Assembly: GCA_018714575.1 (NCBI GenBank)
Contig: DVNF01000078.1
Coordinates: forward strand, 1-27,425
From: Candidatus Stercoripulliclostridium merdigallinarum
Lineage (GTDB): Bacteria > Bacillota > Clostridia > Christensenellales > DTU072
Length of the DNA stretch: 27,425 bases
Direction of reading: 5' to 3'
Under the pieces are notes generated by a model. That model saw nothing but the letters and a program-made list of their open reading frames with translations. It made no database searches and was not told the origin of the DNA. Positions within the stretch are counted from its first letter, which is position 1. Every line of letters starts with the position of its first letter. Below, piece by piece: positions 7,707-16,150 of this stretch. The position numbers and the translations under genes were made by a program.

Positions 7707-8996
7707 TTATTTTCCTTTTTGCCTGATCAGTTTTTTAGCCAACCTCTGCGTTTGCACCAAAGGGCGCTTTGCCGGGCAAACGTAAGCGCAACAGCCGCAT
7801 TCGATACACAATTCGGGATGATATTGTTTACACTCTTCGATCTTATCGTGCAAAATCAGCGCGTCCGTCCGCATAGGCAGTAACGACATCGGGCAAACGT
7901 TTGCGCATCTGCCGCAATTCAAACATGGAGTGGGTTCCACCTCTCGGATCTCGTCCGCGGTCAACAGCAGCAACGCGCCTGAAGTCTTTGTCACGGGAAA
8001 ATCTACGGAGTGCAACGCAAATCCCATCATCGGTCCGCCGGCTATAGCCTTTACAAAGTCCTCGCCGCCCTCGGACGCTTCCTTCAATTCCGCAAAAGAA
8101 GTGCCTATTCTGACCGAATAATTGGCAGGCTTTTTGACGGCGGCGCCGGACACGGTGACGATCCTTTCTATCAAAGGTTTACCTTCGTCCACGGCCTCCG
8201 CCATAGCGTAAGCCGTTGCCACGTTGGATACGATATAGCCAATATCCGCAGGCAACTTTCCTGCCGGCACTTTTTTACGCGTCAATGCGTAAATCAATTG
8301 TTTTTCGCCGCCTTCGGGGTATTTGGTCTTTAACATCTCTACCGTAATATTGCCGGAAGCAAAGCGCAAAAGCTCCGCATAAGCGTCGCTTTTATTCGCC
8401 TCTACCCCTATCACGGCGTTTTTCGCGCCGGCAGCGATGCGCAGATATTCGATGCCTTTCAATATTTTTTCGGCGCGTTCTATCATCAGCCTGTAATCGC
8501 AAGTGATGTAAGGTTCGCATTCCGAAGCGTTTATCAGTAACGTTTCCACGGGATTTTTAGGGGAAAGTTTGACGTCCAAAGGAAAGCCCGCGCCGCCCAT
8601 TCCGACGATACCCGCTTCCCTTGCCCTCTTTATCAGAGTTTCCCTGTCGAAATCGACAACAGGAGGCAGATAATCCGTTTCGTATTTAAAATCGTTTTCT
8701 ATAAAAATACAGGCCGACTTGCCTCCGCGAAAATTGGGTTGCAATTCGACCTTTTTGACGGTGCCCGAAACGGAGCTGTGGATATTTGCCGAAACAAATC
8801 CGCCCGCTGCGGCTATCAACGTTCCCTGCTTTACCGCGTCGCCCGGCGCCACTACCGCTACCGCAGGCTTTCCGATATGTTGATCCAACGGAATTTTTAC
8901 AAGGCTACCCGGACATAGTTCGCGTATAGCCATTCCTTTAGAAATTTCCTTTTTCTCCTCCGGGTGGATTCCGTATTTAAAAGTCTTGCTCCTCAT
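7707..8996 (-). CDS. rnfC: Rnf complex subunit C (NADH-binding)
   Basis: Peripheral subunit that binds NAD(H) and FMN and carries two [4Fe-4S] clusters. KTFKYGIHPEE at the N-terminus, the DQHIGKPAVA segment, the glycine-rich VGMGGAGFP loop and the two C-terminal motifs CLNCGRCANVCP and CIECGCCAYVCP identify it. I place the start at the ATG at 8996-8994 (429 residues), which fits the family N-terminus. An ATG three codons earlier overlaps a near-perfect -10 box and neither has a Shine-Dalgarno sequence upstream. As the first gene of rnfCDGEAB it sets the start of the operon. Confidence 0.94.
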   Translation of the reverse strand: MRSKTFKYGIHPEEKKEISKGMAIRELCPGSLVKIPLDQHIGKPAVAVVAPGDAVKQGTLIAAAGGFVSANIHSSVSGTVKKVELQPNFRGGKSACIFIENDFKYETDYLPPVVDFDRETLIKRAREAGIVGMGGAGFPLDVKLSPKNPVETLLINASECEPYITCDYRLMIERAEKILKGIEYLRIAAGAKNAVIGVEANKSDAYAELLRFASGNITVEMLKTKYPEGGEKQLIYALTRKKVPAGKLPADIGYIVSNVATAYAMAEAVDEGKPLIERIVTVSGAAVKKPANYSVRIGTSFAELKEASEGGEDFVKAIAGGPMMGFALHSVDFPVTKTSGALLLLTADEIREVEPTPCLNCGRCANVCPMSLLPMRTDALILHDKIEECKQYHPELCIECGCCAYVCPAKRPLVQTQRLAKKLIRQKGK

Positions 8997-9003
8997 CTTT
9001 TTC

Positions 9004-9032
9004 ATTATATAATGCTTTTAACGAATTGTAAA
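9004..9032 (-). promoter_or_regulatory. Promoter of the rnf operon
   Basis: On the minus strand TTTACA (9032-9027), a 17-base spacer and a perfect TATAAT (9009-9004) predict a transcription start about seven bases downstream. That is the A of the ATG at 8996, so the rnf mRNA may have no leader. Tandem TTAAC-type heptads lie directly upstream. Confidence 0.75.
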
Positions 9033-9039
9033 TACCCAA

Positions 9040-9065
9040 TTAACTCTTAACGCTTAATGCTTAAC
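9040..9065. repeat. Four tandem 7-bp repeats upstream of the rnf promoter
   Basis: TTAAC occurs at 9040, 9047 and 9061, with TTAAT at 9054, exactly seven bases apart. The array sits between the terminator of the preceding gene and the -35 box of rnfC, where an activator or an AT-rich upstream element would act. It is not a repeat family I recognise. Confidence 0.6.
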
Positions 9066-9080
9066 GGCTGTTGTCGCTAT

Positions 9081-9106
9081 AAAACAAATCCGCCCGAAAG
9101 GCGGAT
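9081..9106 (-). terminator. Terminator after the mreB-like gene
   Basis: On the minus strand ATCCGCC (9106-9100) and GGCGGAT (9094-9088) form a tight stem around a five-base loop, followed by TTGTTTT. It separates the mreB-like gene from rnf. Confidence 0.85.
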
Positions 9107-9150
9107 CGTATTCGAAAATCGATTTATTAATTTTATATTACTTTTTTATA

Positions 9151-10134
9151 TTACTTTCCTACCTGGCGCAATATGCCGGAATATCTTTCTTCGGAAATCA
9201 GTCTTGCCAAATTCCTTACCATAGCGGTATCGGGTTCGGAGTCTATCCTGACGGGTATACGCAAACCGCGCTGTAAATAATCGCTGAGCCCGTTCATCTT
9301 TGCGCCGCCGCCTGCCAAATACAAGCCGTTTATTCTGACTTCTTCCTGACGTTGCCTGGGCAGCGAAGCCAAAGTCGTTTCTATAATATCCAAAATACGC
9401 GAATAGCAATAATGTATCGCCGGAGCTATCTGGGTCGCGGATATTTCGATGGACTTGCTCCTTAGATCCAAAATATCCTGTCCTATCACCGAAACCGCCG
9501 AAGTGTCCACCGTATACAGCGAACCTATCGCGCACTTTACGCGCTCCGCGGCAACGGAATCGACTTTGAAATTGCGGTTTTGCAACAGAACGTTTTTGAT
9601 TTTTTCGTCCAAAGCGTCGCCGCCTATATCTACCGTAGCGGCAGTAACTATGCCGTCCGCATTGACTACGCCTACGTCGGTGACACCCGCGCCGAATACC
9701 GCGACCATTGTGTCGCCGCCGTCGAAACGCGGTAAAAAGCAAAGCACCGATTCTATCAAAGTGACGTCCCTGTACCCCGCCGAAGCCACCGCTTTTTCCA
9801 AATTCTCGCGTTCGACGATACTCAGCCCTGCCGGTACGGGCACATATATTTCAACGGCTTTGAACAAATTTTGAGGAATGAACTTTTCGAATAATTTTTT
9901 TAAAACCAAACCCAGAACGTCGGGTTGTTTGACGATACCGCCTTGAACGGGGCGCACCAACACCGAATGGTCGGGTAGCGCGCGCAAATTCATAGCTTCG
10001 TCGCCGTAAGCCAAAACTTCCGTCGTCCTGCCGCGCCTGACTACGGCTACGTTAGGTTGCCTGTATAACACGGCGTCCCCGTATACCGTCAAATATCCCG
10101 AACCCGGATCGATTACGAACTTTCTGGTCTGCAT
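9151..10134 (-). CDS. MreB/Mbl-family actin-like protein with altered nucleotide loops
   Basis: This 327-residue protein follows the MreB layout: phosphate-1 region (DPGSG, residues 9-13), the RPVQGGIVKQ segment (61-70), phosphate-2 region (about 143-162), the DIGGDALDEKI hinge (169-179) and the adenosine loop AGGGAKMNG (274-282). MreB forms membrane-bound filaments that guide wall synthesis. Here several usual residues differ: the phosphate-2 Asp is Val146, the GGGT run is GAGV, and the EP pair of the catalytic loop reads ES. ATP hydrolysis may be reduced or lost. It follows maf, as mreB does in other Bacillota, but mreC and mreD are absent. AGGAAA precedes the ATG. Confidence 0.85.
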   Translation of the reverse strand: MQTRKFVIDPGSGYLTVYGDAVLYRQPNVAVVRRGRTTEVLAYGDEAMNLRALPDHSVLVRPVQGGIVKQPDVLGLVLKKLFEKFIPQNLFKAVEIYVPVPAGLSIVERENLEKAVASAGYRDVTLIESVLCFLPRFDGGDTMVAVFGAGVTDVGVVNADGIVTAATVDIGGDALDEKIKNVLLQNRNFKVDSVAAERVKCAIGSLYTVDTSAVSVIGQDILDLRSKSIEISATQIAPAIHYCYSRILDIIETTLASLPRQRQEEVRINGLYLAGGGAKMNGLSDYLQRGLRIPVRIDSEPDTAMVRNLARLISEERYSGILRQVGK

Positions 10135-10226
10135 ATGCGTTTTCCTAAGTATATCATTACGTTTTATCGGTTTCGGTTACTCCGTTTCAATTTTCGGATA
10201 CCCGAAACGATAACGCTTTAATCTTT

Positions 10227-10802
10227 TTAATTGCACCTGTTTTCGGACGGATATGTGTTTTCAAAGCCCGTCAGCTGCGACAGCTTTTCTAGCGGCAGTC
10301 CGACTATATTCGTGTAACTTCCCGAATACCCCTTTACCAACACTCCGTCCTGCACGGCGTAGGCTCCGGCTTTGTCCAACACCTGATGCGTAGATACGTA
10401 CTCCCGTATATCTTTTTCGGACAACGCCTTGAAAGTTACTTTCGTTGCCTCGGTCGCCGTGGAAACTTCGCCGTTCTTCATAACTGCGACCGCCGAATAC
10501 ACGGTATGCGTTTTCCCGGACAATTCGCTTAGCATTCCGATCGCCGCAGATACGTCGCGCGGTTTCCCGTAATATTTCCCGTCCATATACACCAAAGTGT
10601 CCGAAGCTATCACGACGTCGTAATCGCAAAACTCGGGCTTTGCGGCGTACAGCTTTCGTAAGGCGATCTCCGTAACCGTTTCTTCCGGAGTCTTTCCTTT
10701 AAAATTTTCGTCCGCCGAAAAAGCCTTTACGTCGAATTCCGACGTCAGGTATTTTAACAGCTCCCTTCTCCTGGGGGAGTTGGACGCCAACAATACGCGC
10801 AC
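10227..10802 (-). CDS. maf: Maf-family nucleoside triphosphate pyrophosphatase
   Basis: Maf proteins hydrolyse non-canonical or methylated nucleoside triphosphates, mostly dTTP/UTP-type or m7GTP-type, to monophosphates, which protects nucleic acids and affects septation. The signature SNSPRRRELL (residues 7-16), the VIASDTLV strand, KAGAYAVQ and GSYTNIVGLPLE are all present, and 191 residues is normal. The start is GTG at 10802-10800, sharing a base with the ppx stop codon and preceded by GGAG. It lies directly upstream of the mreB-like gene, a pairing seen in many Bacillota. Confidence 0.95.
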   Translation of the reverse strand: MRVLLASNSPRRRELLKYLTSEFDVKAFSADENFKGKTPEETVTEIALRKLYAAKPEFCDYDVVIASDTLVYMDGKYYGKPRDVSAAIGMLSELSGKTHTVYSAVAVMKNGEVSTATEATKVTFKALSEKDIREYVSTHQVLDKAGAYAVQDGVLVKGYSGSYTNIVGLPLEKLSQLTGFENTYPSENRCN

Positions 10803-12313
10803 TATAAGATCTCCAGGTTCTTTTTAAAGGCGCGTTTAAATTCGCCCAAAGCTCCCAAAGCGTCCTTTATCTCCAGCGTGCAATCGCCTTCGGACTTCGT
10901 CTTCATAATGACGGAATCGCCCAATACGTCGCAGGTGATCCCGACGATTACTCCGCCGCAGCTGCGGTCGAAACATTCTGCGATCCTGACTATGACTCCC
11001 AATTTCCTGACTGCGGAAATTTCTTCTTCGGTCAACAGCTCCAGATACTTTTGGCAATCCAGCTGTTCCAGACCGTCTTTGTAATGCAACGCCGCCGCGA
11101 TAGCGCCCATTATCAGATCCTTTTGCGGAATGCCGTACAGGTTGGAATTCAGGATCATATACATCGAATGTTTATGGTGATCGTAAAATTTCAAAGCCTG
11201 TCCTATGTCGTGCAACATAGCCGCCACGCGCAACACTTTGACGTAAGGACGCGGCAGTTTATGTATGACCTTTAATTGCCTGAACAGTTGCATGGACAAA
11301 TCGAATACGTGCTCCGCGTGTTGGATATTCATATCGAAATGGTGCAACAAAGTGTAGATCGAATGTCCCAAAATGTCGCTGATCGGTTTTTCGGAAACCG
11401 ACGGACAAGCGTAACGGAACATGGCTCCTTCGCGCAGTCCCGCACCCGAAATTATTATTTCTTCGAATTGCGAAACGTAGTGTTTGATTGCCTCGATTAC
11501 CGAAAGCGCGGCGGGGAAAATATCCGCTCTGGCGCTGGACAGTCCCTTTATCCTCATCAATTTTTCGGGAGGCAGCGGTTTTATCGTGTCGTATATAGTT
11601 TCAAACTCGGTAAAAGAAATGTGGTAATTGTGCGCCATATCCAAAGGATAGCGTTTCAATCTTCTGCTGATCTTGCCCAAGTTTCTAAGGCTGCCGCCTA
11701 CTCCGATCAATTTTGTTTCGGGATCCAGCTCCTTTAACCAAGGCAGCTGTTCCAAATGTTCGGTAACGAATTGAACGATGGCGTTTTGCGCTTCCTCGGG
11801 GCTGAATTTATTGAACTTTTCGCTTAGCGTGACTGCGCCGAACGGCAAAGTATCCTGCGCTATCATTACGCGTCTGTTATAATAGATCATCTTTGTAGAA
11901 CCGCCGCCGATATCGACGATCAATCCTTTCGGCACGTCCATCGAGTTGATTACGCCCTGATACACGAACATAGCTTCTTCTTCCTGGCTAAGCACCTGCA
12001 ATTTAATTCCGCAAGCGCTTTGCACCTCGTCTATGAACGATTTTTGGTTTTTGGCGTGCCTGACAGCCGCCGTAGCGTACGCGAAAACTTTGGCTACGCC
12101 GTGAGATTCGTACAGCGTGCGGAAAGTCTTTAACGTCTTTATCGTCTGCTGCATTCTGATAGGACGTAAGAATCCGTCGATTTCCATATCCTGCGCCAAA
12201 CGGACGGGTTCTTTCAACTCGTCGATGACAATGAAATGCCCCGTGGGCATAATGTCGGCGATTACTAATCTAGCCGAGTTACTTCCTAAATCGATAATAG
12301 CAATTTTAACCAT
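10802..12313 (-). CDS. Ppx/GppA phosphatase with C-terminal HD domain
   Basis: An ASKHA-fold exopolyphosphatase or pppGpp phosphohydrolase of 503 residues. The N-terminal DLGSNSAR (8-15), the DIGGGST loop (134-140) and SGAGLREG (289-296) make the Ppx/GppA active site; an HD domain with LHDIG (367-371) follows. Members degrade inorganic polyphosphate from its ends or remove phosphate from pppGpp; the sequence does not decide between them, so I give no symbol. The ATG at 12313 follows an AGAGG run. It is the second gene of an operon with a hydroxyacid dehydrogenase and maf. Confidence 0.92.
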   Translation of the reverse strand: MVKIAIIDLGSNSARLVIADIMPTGHFIVIDELKEPVRLAQDMEIDGFLRPIRMQQTIKTLKTFRTLYESHGVAKVFAYATAAVRHAKNQKSFIDEVQSACGIKLQVLSQEEEAMFVYQGVINSMDVPKGLIVDIGGGSTKMIYYNRRVMIAQDTLPFGAVTLSEKFNKFSPEEAQNAIVQFVTEHLEQLPWLKELDPETKLIGVGGSLRNLGKISRRLKRYPLDMAHNYHISFTEFETIYDTIKPLPPEKLMRIKGLSSARADIFPAALSVIEAIKHYVSQFEEIIISGAGLREGAMFRYACPSVSEKPISDILGHSIYTLLHHFDMNIQHAEHVFDLSMQLFRQLKVIHKLPRPYVKVLRVAAMLHDIGQALKFYDHHKHSMYMILNSNLYGIPQKDLIMGAIAAALHYKDGLEQLDCQKYLELLTEEEISAVRKLGVIVRIAECFDRSCGGVIVGITCDVLGDSVIMKTKSEGDCTLEIKDALGALGEFKRAFKKNLEIL

Positions 12314-12337
12314 AATCCTAACCTCTGTGTTACATTC

Positions 12338-13285
12338 CTAGACGACGTTTATAGGGTCCCCTTGTAAATAAGCGCGTAGGTTATCGGCAGCCTGTTTCAT
12401 CAATCTGCCTCTGGCCTCGGCGGTCGCCCAGGCTGTGTGCGGAGTTACTATTGTATTTTTTGCGGCGATCAGCGGATCGTCCGCTCTGGCAGGTTCGGTA
12501 TCCAATACGTCTACCCCTGCGCCGGCGATCCGTCCCGATTCGATGGCGGCAGCCAGATCGCTTTCGACGATCAGTCCGCCCCTTGCCGTATTTATAACGA
12601 TCGCGTCCCTTTTCATCTTTTTGATGGCGGAGGCGTTTATCATGCCTTTGTTTTCTTCCGTCAGCGGACAATGTAAAGTGATTATATCCGATTCGCCGAA
12701 CAATCTGTCCCTGTCCGCGTACTCGAATCCGTCCTCCGGAAGTCTTTTCGTTCTGGTATTGACCAACACCTTCATTCCGAAAGCCTTAGCCACTTCCTTT
12801 ACCCTTCTGCCTATCGCGCCGTAGCCGATAATTCCCAAAGTCTTTCCGTACAGCTCCTTCAGTCCCTCGGGATAGTAGCAAAAATCGGGAGCTTTCGCCC
12901 AATCGCCGCCCTTTGCCGACGCGGACTGACTGCCTATTTTGATATACAATTCAAGTATCAGCCCGAACACGCTTTGCACTACCGATTCGGTACTGTAAGC
13001 GGGAACGTTCGTGACGGTGATACCTTTTTCGTGACAGGCGCGAATATCTATATTGTTATACCCCGTAGCCAAAACGCCGATATATTTCAGGTGCGGCAGT
13101 TTTTCGGTCAACGGTCGATCGATAACGCATTTATTCGTGATCATGACCTCGGCGGAGCCCATACGCGAAACGATCTCCGCATACGGAGTCCTGTCGTAAA
13201 CGCGCAAATCACCCAGCGCCTCGAAAGCCTTCCAATCCAGGTCGCCGTGGTTTAAACAATATCCGTCCAGAACTACGATCTCCAA
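12338..13285 (-). CDS. D-2-hydroxyacid dehydrogenase (glycerate-dehydrogenase-like)
   Basis: NAD(P)-dependent oxidoreductase of 315 residues in the D-isomer family, which interconverts 2-keto and D-2-hydroxy acids. The nucleotide motif GYGAIG is at residues 154-159, and the catalytic Arg235 (TARGG), Glu264 (DTEPA) and His283 (PHTAW) are all present. The overall sequence is closest in style to glycerate dehydrogenase / hydroxypyruvate reductase, but lactate or other hydroxyacids cannot be excluded. The start is TTG at 13285-13283, supported by GGGAGGAG eight bases upstream. It is the first gene of its operon, behind a good promoter. Confidence 0.9.
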   Translation of the reverse strand: MEIVVLDGYCLNHGDLDWKAFEALGDLRVYDRTPYAEIVSRMGSAEVMITNKCVIDRPLTEKLPHLKYIGVLATGYNNIDIRACHEKGITVTNVPAYSTESVVQSVFGLILELYIKIGSQSASAKGGDWAKAPDFCYYPEGLKELYGKTLGIIGYGAIGRRVKEVAKAFGMKVLVNTRTKRLPEDGFEYADRDRLFGESDIITLHCPLTEENKGMINASAIKKMKRDAIVINTARGGLIVESDLAAAIESGRIAGAGVDVLDTEPARADDPLIAAKNTIVTPHTAWATAEARGRLMKQAADNLRAYLQGDPINVV

Positions 13286-13321
13286 ATAAAGCGCTCCTCC
13301 CGAATATAGTACCCTACACTA

Positions 13322-13350
13322 ATAATAAAGCAATTCCAAGTCAAAGTCAA
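13322..13350 (-). promoter_or_regulatory. Promoter of the hydroxyacid dehydrogenase-ppx-maf-mreB operon
   Basis: On the minus strand TTGACT (13350-13345), a 17-base spacer and TATTAT (13327-13322) lie about 40 bases upstream of the TTG start. A second TTGACT overlaps the first by tandem repetition. Confidence 0.75.
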
Positions 13351-13373
13351 TACCGAATATTCCGCGAGCATAA

Positions 13374-13428
13374 AAATAAGGCACCCCTGGTCGGTTTATT
13401 GCGCTGAAGCAGTAAACCGACCGCGCCT
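13374..13428 (-). terminator. Terminator after the DUF1508 gene
   Basis: On the minus strand GGTCGGTTTA (13422-13413) pairs with TAAACCGACC (13398-13389), with an outer AGGC/GCCT pairing, followed by TTATTTTT. It ends the typA-DUF1508 transcript. Confidence 0.85.
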
Positions 13429-13470
13429 GAACGTCGTTAAAAAAGCGTATTTTGATCTATTCTTTTTCGA

Positions 13471-14301
13471 TTATTTCTGTGCCTTTACGGTGTCGTCGGA
13501 GATGTTATGGAACAGCGCCACGTTGGACACCGATTTCGTACCGTTTATGCAGTTGGCTTTGGAGGTATATCCCTGCGAAGCTAAAATGTTGGAAGTATTC
13601 GACGCAGTCAACCTGAAACGGAACTTATTTTCGCGGTCACGGTACACTACGAACACGGGTCTTCCGATAGCCGGAGCATAATCTACCTTAGTCGAATCGA
13701 TTATCTTTGCCTCGGAAACGGCTTTGACCACTGCGTTTATACCGCTTTTGCAAGCCGATTTGGTGGTGTATCCTTGGGAATGCCCCACCGTTTCGCCGTT
13801 AGAGGTTTTAAAGCGGAAACGGTATTTACCGCCGTTATCTATGTATATTTGAACGGTTCCGGGGCGTTTCGCCGCTTCCGGAGAATAGATATGATCGGTA
13901 AAGGAGCTTTCCTTTTCGGCAGGTTCGGGTTCGACGACGGGTTTTTCCTCGGGTTCCGGTCTGGGAGCTTTTTTCCTGGGTCTGACGACTACGGAATCGA
14001 TGTCGGAAGAATTGTATTTTACCGGCAAACGCATCATGAAATTGGATTTTGCGGCGTCGGACACTTCGTCTTCCGGAGTAAGCTCCATGTTATCCACGTC
14101 GATTTCCAACAAATCGTCGTCCGACGCGGTAGGTACCTTAGCGGGCTCCGGCAAATTTTCCGATTCCTTTGCCTGCTTTTTCTTCTTCGCGCTTTTTACC
14201 GCGACGGCAACGATTATTATCACCGCTATCAGCGCGACTGCCGCGCCGACAACGTACCACAGATTATAACCGGTGTTGAAAAATTCGATTATGGCGTCCA
14301 T
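13471..14301 (-). CDS. Membrane-anchored protein with two DUF1508 domains
   Basis: I recognise the domains but not a function. Residues 15-36 form one membrane helix, followed by a Lys-rich stop-transfer segment, then a long acidic and Pro-rich linker (about 45-145), and two copies of the DUF1508 (YegP-like) fold at about 150-195 and 216-262. Each copy has the F-R-F-(K/L) strand, a turn and the SQGYT(T/S)K-A-C pattern. The linker and both repeats should lie in the cytoplasm. GGGAGGG precedes the ATG. It begins 21 bases after the typA stop and shares its transcript, ending at a strong terminator. DUF1508 proteins are usually small and soluble, so a tethered tandem form is less usual. Confidence 0.8.
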   Translation of the reverse strand: MDAIIEFFNTGYNLWYVVGAAVALIAVIIIVAVAVKSAKKKKQAKESENLPEPAKVPTASDDDLLEIDVDNMELTPEDEVSDAAKSNFMMRLPVKYNSSDIDSVVVRPRKKAPRPEPEEKPVVEPEPAEKESSFTDHIYSPEAAKRPGTVQIYIDNGGKYRFRFKTSNGETVGHSQGYTTKSACKSGINAVVKAVSEAKIIDSTKVDYAPAIGRPVFVVYRDRENKFRFRLTASNTSNILASQGYTSKANCINGTKSVSNVALFHNISDDTVKAQK

Positions 14302-14322
14302 TGCTTCCCTCCCGGGTGATTT

Positions 14323-16149
14323 TTATCCCCTTCTTTCTTTCATTACTTCGCGCATCCTGAGTTCGTGATTCAAAATTTTCTTTCTGATCCTCAGGCTCTT
14401 AGGCGTGACTTCCAACATTTCGTCGGGTTCCAGGAATTCGATACATTCTTCCAAAGACAGGATCCTGGGCGTTTCCAACCTTAACGCTTCGTCCGATCCT
14501 GCCGCTCTCATGTTGGTAACGTGTTTCTTTTTGCAAACGTTGACGGAAATATCTTCCTGCTTCGGCGAAAAGCCCACCACCATTCCGGCATAAACTTCGG
14601 TGCCGGGAGTAATGAACAAAGTACCTCTGCCCTGGGCGTTGAACAGTCCGTAAGTGCATGCTTCGCCCGTTTCGAAAGCTACCAACGCTCCGTACGGACG
14701 GCGCGGCATTGTGCCCTTTAACGGAGTGTATCCTTCGAATACGCCGTTCATGATGCCTTCGCCGCGAGTTTCCGTCAAAAAGTCGCTTCTGTATCCCAAA
14801 AGTCCGCGTTCGGGAATTACAAACTCCAATTTAACGCGCGAATTGACGGTAGTCATATTCTTCATTTCGCCCTGTCGTCTGCCCATGTCCTGTATGATCG
14901 TTCCGACATGTTCCTGCGGTACGTCTATATACAGTCTTTCCAAAGGTTCGTTGACTACGCCGTCAATGACTTTGGTGATGACCTTCGGGGTGGAAACCTG
15001 GAATTCGTACCCTTCGCGGCGCATGTTTTCGATAAGTATCGACAAGTGGATCTCTCCGCGGCCGGAAACGATAAACGAATCGGCTTTGTCGGCGTCCTCT
15101 ACCCTGAGGGATACGTCGCGCAGCAGTTCCCTGTACAATCTTGCCCGCAGGTGACGGCTGGTCACGAATTTACCTTCTCTGCCGGCAAAAGGCGAATCGT
15201 TTACGGAAAACATCATCTGTAACGTCGGTTCCGAAATTTTCACGAAGGGCAACGGCTCGGCGTCTTCCGGAGCGCATACCGTTTCGCCTATCGTTATGTT
15301 TTCGATACCGCTGAAGGAAACTATATCGCCTACCTTTGCGCTTTCTACCGGGATCTTATTCAAGCCCGCGAATTGATATATATTTGTGATTTTTGCTTTG
15401 GTAACGACTCCGGGGTCGTGGTAGTTGCATACCGCGACTTCGGTATTCGGATGCATAACGCCGCGTTCGATACGGCCTATAGCCATTCTGCCGACGTAAT
15501 CGTTATAGTCTATCGAGCTGACCAAAACTTGTAACGGAGCCGTTTCGTCGCCCTCCGGAGGATCGATATGCTCCAGGATCGTTTCGAACAACGGTTTCAG
15601 GTTGACTCCCGGCACGTTGGGCGAATAGCTGGCTACTCCCGCCCTGCCCGAACAATAGACTATCGGGCTGTCAAGCTGTTCGTCCGAAGCGTTCAAGTCT
15701 ATCAACAGCTCGTACACTTCGTCTACGACTTCGTGCAATCTGGCGTCGGGTTTATCGACTTTGTTGATACAAATAATGACTTTGTGGTTCATTTCCAACG
15801 CCTTTTGCAACACGAAACGCGTCTGCGGCATCGGACCTTCGTAAGCGTCGACCAACAACACTACGCCGTTTATCATCTTCAATACCCTTTCTACTTCGCC
15901 CGAAAAGTCGGCGTGCCCGGGGGTATCGACTATATTTATTTTTACGCCGTTATACATGCACGACGTATTCTTTGCAAGTATGGTTATCCCTCTTTCGCGC
16001 TCCAGGGGGTTGGAGTCCATGACGCAGTTTTCGACGACTTGGTTCTCGCGGAAAACTCCGCCCTGTTTCAACATCGCGTCCACCAACGTAGTCTTGCCGT
16101 GGTCGACGTGCGCTATTATCGCTATATTTCTTAAATCCGATCTGATCAT
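14323..16149 (-). CDS. typA: Ribosome-associated GTPase TypA/BipA
   Basis: A 608-residue translational GTPase related to EF-G, involved in ribosome assembly and stress or cold adaptation. The G1 loop AHVDHGKT (13-20), the switch-I RERGITI (51-57), DTPGH (75-79) and NKVDKPD (129-135) are intact, and the C-terminal region has the BipA-specific FITPGTEVYAGMVVG and SLRIRK segments. No ordinary Shine-Dalgarno lies at the usual distance from the ATG at 16149; six 10-bp repeats, several with AGGAA, fill the upstream 60 bases. It is followed closely by the DUF1508 gene. Confidence 0.96.
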   Translation of the reverse strand: MIRSDLRNIAIIAHVDHGKTTLVDAMLKQGGVFRENQVVENCVMDSNPLERERGITILAKNTSCMYNGVKINIVDTPGHADFSGEVERVLKMINGVVLLVDAYEGPMPQTRFVLQKALEMNHKVIICINKVDKPDARLHEVVDEVYELLIDLNASDEQLDSPIVYCSGRAGVASYSPNVPGVNLKPLFETILEHIDPPEGDETAPLQVLVSSIDYNDYVGRMAIGRIERGVMHPNTEVAVCNYHDPGVVTKAKITNIYQFAGLNKIPVESAKVGDIVSFSGIENITIGETVCAPEDAEPLPFVKISEPTLQMMFSVNDSPFAGREGKFVTSRHLRARLYRELLRDVSLRVEDADKADSFIVSGRGEIHLSILIENMRREGYEFQVSTPKVITKVIDGVVNEPLERLYIDVPQEHVGTIIQDMGRRQGEMKNMTTVNSRVKLEFVIPERGLLGYRSDFLTETRGEGIMNGVFEGYTPLKGTMPRRPYGALVAFETGEACTYGLFNAQGRGTLFITPGTEVYAGMVVGFSPKQEDISVNVCKKKHVTNMRAAGSDEALRLETPRILSLEECIEFLEPDEMLEVTPKSLRIRKKILNHELRMREVMKERRG

Positions 16150-16150
16150 A

